Below, in pieces: positions 6,001-8,932 of a DNA stretch of 8,932 bases. The notes below the pieces were generated by a model that was not told where the DNA came from, made no database searches, and was given only the letters and a program-made list of their open reading frames with translations. Made by a program: the position numbers and the translations under genes. Source of the stretch: UBA5314 sp964635975 (GTDB lineage: Bacteria; Bacillota; Syntrophomonadia; Syntrophomonadales; Syntrophomonadaceae); the NCBI GenBank assembly GCA_964635975.1, contig CAZWPO010000053.1, positions 1-8,932 of the forward strand. Direction: 5' to 3'. Within the stretch, counting starts at the first letter, position 1. The number at the start of each line of letters is the position of its first letter.

Positions 6001-7207
6001 CAAAAACCTCATTATTCATTCCTGCAAGCCAAGCTGATGTCTCACTAAGTTGAGGTATAAGTTTTCCCTCATCATCATCGGGATGTTTTATTAAAGCTAG
6101 TATCTGGTGAGGGGTTACGTTATTTTGAATTAAGCAAAATGCAGCTAAATATTCTGCATATGTCTGGTGAGCCCATCCCATTCTATTAGGTCCACGCGAC
6201 GAGAATAGTCCGGTTGAGATAGCCTCTCTAATTAAATTCTCATGGATAACATTAATAATTGCGAGTTCTTGAACTGAGATGTCTTCCTCCGGCATGTCAC
6301 CGAAATTTGTGCTTGTCCAGACCGCATATTTATTCGAAAAGATCATTATAGCAGCAATTTTTGATGCTAATAACAGCCGTTCCTGACTACTCAATTTGCC
6401 ATTATACCATGATTCAAGACGCGTGGGATTTGTTTCACTGCACAAGACAGAACATCCCTTGAAATAAAGCTCTTGTTGATTATCTGGAAATTTACATTCC
6501 TTTTTGAATATATTTAACAAGAACTTTAAAGTTAATGGCTTAATTGCTAATGGTACTACTCCAACTCTGTCTAACTCCTCAAAAAATGATTTGCTACCTA
6601 AATCGTTTGCCTCTGCAGCATGCAAAACATCGATTTTCCGTAATGGAGTGAGTTCAAGAATATTAATTGAAGAATGATCCCATATTTTGTATAAGTTTTC
6701 TTCCAGCGTAAATGGCCAGTCAGCAGTCCGACACGCAATTCTTATAAAAAGTCTTTCTGTTGGCAGGTCTTTTATTTCCTCAGCAATAATTGAAGAAATT
6801 GTATCAATACGCAACAAAGATTCATCCAGGCTATCAAGGAACATATAAAGAGGATAATTACCCTTTTTCCAAGAGTCGATGATATTGGATCTGAATAATT
6901 CATCAATCAGACGGGATTCATTTCCAAATGAACGGAGGTCTCTCCAAATTAATTTACCATCATGAAGATGGATTGTTTGTTCAATGTTGGTTTTGTTGTT
7001 TTCCAGAAAACTAGATTTTCCCATACCTGGTTCACCAAGAAGAACAATACAGTGTTGATCAAAAATATCTTCTAACTGAACAAGATCAGCATTGAGGTAT
7101 TTACCATATTCAGAATCTGGATCGAATAAAAATCCACCGTCTGAAAGGTTTATAGATTTTGTTCTAGGACACCAAAAGCGTTTCCATTCATAAGTTAGTT
7201 CTGCCAT
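3020..7207 (-). CDS. NACHT (STAND) ATPase with HEAT-like repeats and C-terminal PD-(D/E)XK nuclease
   Basis: This 1395-aa soluble protein is probably a single-gene NLR-like defence factor. A short N-terminal part (about 1-50, with SDGGFLFDPDSEYG) precedes a NACHT ATPase: Walker A GEPGMGKS (58-65), Walker B LYMFLDSLDE (120-129), a sensor-like stretch RLFIRIACRTADWP (152-165) and a winged-helix-type motif WAHQTYAEYLAAF (345-357). From about 455 to 1250 the protein is alpha-helical; HEAT-like units are clearest at 460-560. The C-terminal about 145 residues fit the PD-(D/E)XK fold: D1285 (GERTDIQV), then E1307-V-K1309 (IIEVKG), then Q1323 and Y1328 (DQLVDRYL), similar to a RecB-type QxxxY motif. 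In known STAND systems, ligand sensing by the repeats triggers oligomerisation and effector activation; here the nuclease would be the effector. TAA directly precedes the ATG, so the start cannot be extended; no good Shine-Dalgarno is visible. The gene stands alone and is AT-rich. Confidence 0.88.
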   Translation of the reverse strand: MAELTYEWKRFWCPRTKSINLSDGGFLFDPDSEYGKYLNADLVQLEDIFDQHCIVLLGEPGMGKSSFLENNKTNIEQTIHLHDGKLIWRDLRSFGNESRLIDELFRSNIIDSWKKGNYPLYMFLDSLDESLLRIDTISSIIAEEIKDLPTERLFIRIACRTADWPFTLEENLYKIWDHSSINILELTPLRKIDVLHAAEANDLGSKSFFEELDRVGVVPLAIKPLTLKFLLNIFKKECKFPDNQQELYFKGCSVLCSETNPTRLESWYNGKLSSQERLLLASKIAAIMIFSNKYAVWTSTNFGDMPEEDISVQELAIINVIHENLIREAISTGLFSSRGPNRMGWAHQTYAEYLAAFCLIQNNVTPHQILALIKHPDDDEGKLIPQLSETSAWLAGMNNEVFDGIMDTDPDILLRSGISSADNQSKAQLLDRLLNAFRQERLLDIDVSMRSGYKLLAYPNMEMQLLPIIKDKKSGIIARRAAIDIAEDCNLFDLQDDLVNLVLDRTEEYQIRVQAACAISKIGNAAVKAKLIPLLDCETDEDPDDELKGFALKSVWPGLITSEQLFLSLKEPKRSMFFGAYSSFLSSDLIKNLQEDDYLIALQWVENQESNHDFRHNFENIISAIMIRAFYLLNDCQSFNAYGKTLISIIEHHDVQEIEYDGQSLKTLLLQNSFKRQELVKSMFPIVSKDNIWLFHFTVPLINNDDLVWLIDELKNSTDEKDQDKWANLIEIVRDPSLIDHTEIIYSAIQQNNVVKKYFEHLFDPIQLESIEAENLRNSYLRRQQFSKSHEKPLLDPPPVKRVLTLLEYFEAGRIEAWWQLNLEMTLEPNSTHYRNEIESDLTSLPGWANADMQTQARLIDAAKEYLHKADPQPDRWLGTNNIHRPAFAGYRALRLVQKEDPAYLLTLNGPVWEKWASIILAYPVTINKTEDNPHLFLVKNAYISAPEQILSILKILIMYENSSSEHISIVDKMELCWDDKIANTLMDLIHDVDLKPTCLGDLLHDLLAHNIKEARNYIYDLIQSPVAFEESHLEKTIITAACLIIDMNYPEWNLIWPIIITDTDFAKKLMYRLASKYDYRPIPFINMLDEIQIADFYIWLENNFPKAEDPKHDNDEIGHCVTPRESVAEFKNSLITVLKTRGTLASCEALTRILHEFPHMQYIKWIIIEAKHNTRRHLWAPLRPDEIMLIIKDKQKQLVQNGKDLLVIILESLSRLEQKFQGQTPAAIDVWNKVEGKYTPMDENAFSNRVKRHLEEDLKDNGIVANREVEIRRGEGSGKGERTDIQVNAVTRDKLGQLDILTAIIEVKGCWHSELLVDMKDQLVDRYLKDNLCRNGLYLVGWFRCKQWDSNDERYKKSQQYDFENLINDLNNQADELSQNGLVIKSIVLNASLR

Positions 7208-7502
7208 TTATACAACACCGCTTTCAGAGTGGATGATCATAAATTCGATAATATTCTAGTTATTTCCTTCAACCCCCTGGGCAAGCCCCCGCCCAGGACT
7301 ACACTCGTGCTTCGGAACTTTGCCCTGACTCGGAACGGACGGTTGCAGCGCGCTGTGTAGACGCTTCAATGTCTTATTACGAGCAGTTTGGGATAATAAA
7401 GAGAAATAGTCTTGTATCTAAGAAGAAATGAATAATAATTTTGGGCATCGTTTGGGCATCGTTATGGAATTAAATGGGGAAATGCTCCTTTTTATAACCA
7501 AA
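7208..7502. other. Intergenic region between NACHT gene and tRNA-Lys
   Basis: This stretch holds the leader of the minus-strand NACHT gene, but no convincing -10/-35 pair was found. A GC-rich patch at about 7270-7370 contains the hairpin CTGGGC/GCCCAG (7277-7282, 7291-7296). A plus-strand frame without stops runs through it (about 7240-7430) but has no start signal or recognisable product. An 11-bp tandem repeat lies at 7440-7461. The patch may be a relic of mobile DNA. Confidence 0.5.
7440..7461. repeat. Perfect tandem repeat of TTTGGGCATCG (possible integrase arm sites)
   Basis: TTTGGGCATCG occurs twice in direct tandem, and a partial TTTGGGATA lies at 7387-7395. The repeat is about 80 bp from the 3' end of tRNA-Lys, on the side where an element integrated at that tRNA would lie. 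Repeats with a TTGGGCA core often flank attachment sites of tyrosine integrases in Gram-positive phages and ICEs. This role is an inference; no integrase gene is in the window. Confidence 0.5.
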
Positions 7503-7529
7503 CAAAAAACCACGCAAACCTGCGTGGTT
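7503..7529 (-). terminator. Rho-independent terminator of tRNA-Lys
   Basis: On the minus strand, AACCACGC-AGGTTT-GCGTGGTT (7529 down to 7508) forms a perfect 8-bp stem followed by a run of T. It starts 13 nt after the CCA end of the tRNA. Confidence 0.9.
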
Positions 7530-7542
7530 CCTTTACTTTTTA

Positions 7543-7619
7543 TGGTGGGCCATGAAGGAATCGAACCTTCAACCTTCTGATTAAGAGTCAGCTGCTCTGC
7601 CTGATTGAGCTAATGGCCC
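7543..7619 (-). tRNA. tRNA-Lys (anticodon CUU)
   Basis: The 77-nt gene includes an encoded CCA. The acceptor stem GGGCCAT/ATGGCCC is perfect, with discriminator A (7546). The D arm contains TTAGCTCAATCAGGCAGAGC. The anticodon loop is CTCTTAA (7587-7581), with anticodon CTT at 7585-7583 reading AAG. The T arm contains GGTTCGATTCC. It translates lysine codons and is transcribed alone from the promoter at 7639-7667, ending at the terminator 7503-7529. tRNA 3' ends are common integration sites; the 3' end here faces the NACHT gene. Confidence 0.97.
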
Positions 7620-7638
7620 ATGAATTGCCGCAATTGAT

Positions 7639-7667
7639 ATTATACAATCACTGACGGTAGAAATCAA
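7639..7667 (-). promoter_or_regulatory. Sigma-70/sigma-A type promoter of tRNA-Lys
   Basis: On the minus strand, TTGATT (7667-7662) and a consensus TATAAT (7644-7639) are separated by exactly 17 nt. The -10 box ends about 20 nt before the mature 5' end of the tRNA. Confidence 0.88.
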
Positions 7668-7724
7668 CCTGAAGAACTGAAAAAATTATATCAAATGGCT
7701 TAACTACGCAGTTCACCTGTATGA

Positions 7725-8717
7725 TTACAAATTGCCGTCATTGATTTTGCCGCTCTTATGAACCAATTCTACAATCTGGTCAGGCTGTATATCGATGGTT
7801 GCATCATTCTGCTGGGGACCAGGATTGTTTAGTTCATCCATCTCTTGGATAGACAGGGCTTCTTTAAGTCTTATGGAAGCAGGCAGATCCATTTTATCTT
7901 CTTCATATAGACCATACCAGGGATATCCATGATTGGTGTAGGTGTGGGCATCAACCGGAGTATCCGGAGGATTCATACCGGTAATCTCCTTAAACATCAG
8001 GCTGTTAACTATATGCACGTACACATGGCCAAAGTTGGTTTCATCCCAGGTATCATGACTGAATGGATCAGGATAGATCTTTTGACGCATCTTGCCTCCA
8101 GCTCCCAGTCCCATTTCCAGGCCAGGCATTACTGCTCCTTCGTTCATAGCTGAGGGGGTAACCTGGCGAAGACTTTCCAGAGGAGGGGCTTCATCTGGAA
8201 ATTTTCCCGGTTTGGGCTCAAATACTATGATTTGAAGACCACCAAACTCTTCTTTGCCGCTGAATTGGCCTTCAATTGTGTATCCCATCCCCAGCGGCAT
8301 AGCCACGAACTGGCGGATAAAACCTGAGCCGACATTGAAGCCATCCAGCCAGTGCTGGCCTGGACAGACTATATAATCCTGCGGTGTTATGCTCAAGTTA
8401 TCATTCCAGCTTCCTCCGCTGACTGCATTTATTTTTCCGGCAGCTATCTTTACGGCGTTGCTTCGCCAGAACACCGGGTGAAAGCAGATCCACATAGCCT
8501 CTCGCTGGTACATGGGGATGAAGACTCCCCCATGCTGATTCCAGATGTCGGGAACCCTGTCGCGGAAGTCTTCTACACGATATATGGGGAAATTACCAAG
8601 GCCCGGGGGTAGGGGATAGATGGAATCGCTGTCGGGAATCCTCAGAGTGCGTTGGAAAGACAACGCAAACCAGGGGCCAAATTTCAAAGTGTCATTTTCA
8701 ACTGCGACGTTCAGCAT
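7725..8717 (-). CDS. Conserved protein of unknown function (330 aa)
   Basis: The translation is a 330-aa globular, aromatic- and proline-rich protein without signal peptide or membrane segment. I associate its N-terminal two thirds with a conserved hypothetical family, which I recall also from actinobacteria. The marks are FGPWFALSFQRTLRIPD, YPLPPGLGNFPIYRVED, GGVFIPMYQREAMWI, AVSGG, PQDYIVCPGQHWLDG and FIRQFVAMPLGMGYTIEGQ. No enzymatic motif can be named. The C-terminal part is more hydrophilic and likely less ordered, apart from HVYVHIVNSLMFKEITG. The ATG at 8717 is chosen because GGGAGG lies 8 nt upstream; the in-frame TTG at 8723 is only 2 nt from that site. The gene seems monocistronic, separated from the tRNA by about 100 bp, and its base composition is like ordinary host DNA. 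Confidence 0.85.
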   Translation of the reverse strand: MLNVAVENDTLKFGPWFALSFQRTLRIPDSDSIYPLPPGLGNFPIYRVEDFRDRVPDIWNQHGGVFIPMYQREAMWICFHPVFWRSNAVKIAAGKINAVSGGSWNDNLSITPQDYIVCPGQHWLDGFNVGSGFIRQFVAMPLGMGYTIEGQFSGKEEFGGLQIIVFEPKPGKFPDEAPPLESLRQVTPSAMNEGAVMPGLEMGLGAGGKMRQKIYPDPFSHDTWDETNFGHVYVHIVNSLMFKEITGMNPPDTPVDAHTYTNHGYPWYGLYEEDKMDLPASIRLKEALSIQEMDELNNPGPQQNDATIDIQPDQIVELVHKSGKINDGNL

Positions 8718-8725
8718 ATTCAAGA

Positions 8726-8731
8726 CCTCCC
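8726..8731 (-). promoter_or_regulatory. Ribosome binding site that fixes the start of the 330-aa gene
   Basis: GGGAGG on the minus strand is 8 nt from the ATG at 8717. It is too close to an upstream in-frame TTG (8721-8723) for that codon to serve as the start. Confidence 0.8.
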
Positions 8732-8814
8732 GTAGTAATGGGTGAATAAACTATCAGAATATACGGCAATAAGCTTCTAAATCTGTCATCGTCATTTAGC
8801 GAAGGGACTGTTAG

Positions 8815-8848
8815 AAAATAAAAAAAATGACCCCGCTATCAGCGTGGT
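8815..8848 (-). terminator. Rho-independent terminator of a gene to the right
   Basis: On the minus strand, ACCACGCT-GAT-AGCGGGGT (8848 down to 8830) forms an 8-bp stem with one A-G mismatch. CA and a long T-rich run (8828 down to 8815) follow. It would end a minus-strand transcript entering from beyond the right edge, about 100 bp before the start of the 330-aa gene. Confidence 0.7.
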
Positions 8849-8879
8849 TTTGCACCAAGATATGCTTATTCAGGCTACT

Positions 8880-8932
8880 CTACCAGCTATCAGGCAGGGA
8901 GCCAGAAGCGAGTATGCTTTCCAGACGTTCGC
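8880..8932 (-). CDS. Possible C-terminal end of a gene cut by the window edge
   Basis: One minus-strand frame reads ERLESILASGSLPDSW and then stops at TAG 8882-8880, about 30 bp before the terminator at 8848. Composition and position suit a protein end. Another frame is also open to a TGA at 8872-8870 (ending PCLIAGRVA), so the frame choice is uncertain. No family can be assigned. Confidence 0.25.
   Translation of the reverse strand, partial: ERLESILASGSLPDSW

Noticed and set aside
8718..8723. TTG at 8723 as the start of the 330-aa gene
   Set aside because: It lies only 2 nt from GGGAGG, while ATG 8717 is 8 nt away.

Overview
The window looks like low-to-moderate GC chromosomal DNA from a Gram-positive, probably clostridial, anaerobe. 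The evidence is consensus AAGGAG and GGGAGG ribosome binding sites, U-tailed hairpin terminators, an XRE-type repressor and a tRNA-Lys with an encoded CCA. The assignment to Firmicutes is an inference; nothing here fixes the genus.

Layout, left to right. (1) 1-530: a small XRE-family regulator (72-461, +) with dyad operators in front of it and a hairpin terminator behind it. (2) 541-720: a gene-free stretch with three successive dyads. (3) 723-2224: an IS110-family insertion sequence. It has a 407-aa DEDD/serine transposase and about 220 nt of upstream non-coding DNA that folds, by eye, into the two-loop plan expected of a bridge (seeker) RNA. Unusually for that layout, it is bounded by 29-bp inverted repeats matching at 27 positions. 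(4) 2225-3019: a truncated reading frame on the minus strand (2244-2465), then a GC-rich, hairpin-dense stretch of about 500 bp with a 71-bp sequence present twice. (5) 3020-7207, minus: an AT-rich 1395-aa gene for a STAND/NACHT ATPase with HEAT-like helical repeats and a C-terminal PD-(D/E)XK-type nuclease signature. (6) 7208-7502: intergenic DNA with an 11-bp perfect tandem repeat that resembles arm sites of a tyrosine integrase. (7) 7503-7667, minus: tRNA-Lys(CUU) with its own promoter and terminator. (8) 7725-8717, minus: a 330-aa conserved protein of unknown function. (9) 8815-8932: a terminator and possibly the last codons of a gene that runs off the right edge.

The main candidate for an undescribed system is the NACHT-HEAT-nuclease protein. 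It has the architecture of a bacterial NLR-like anti-phage sensor, but the putative effector nuclease is at the C-terminus, whereas most described Avs and bNACHT proteins carry effectors at the N-terminus. It stands alone, is more AT-rich than its neighbours, and lies on the 3' side of a tRNA gene next to integrase-like repeats. This suggests, by inference, a defence island of which the integrase is not in the window. The XRE repressor could be a regulator of the same island, but about 2.5 kb with an insertion sequence and repeats separates it from the big gene, so no operon link can be shown.
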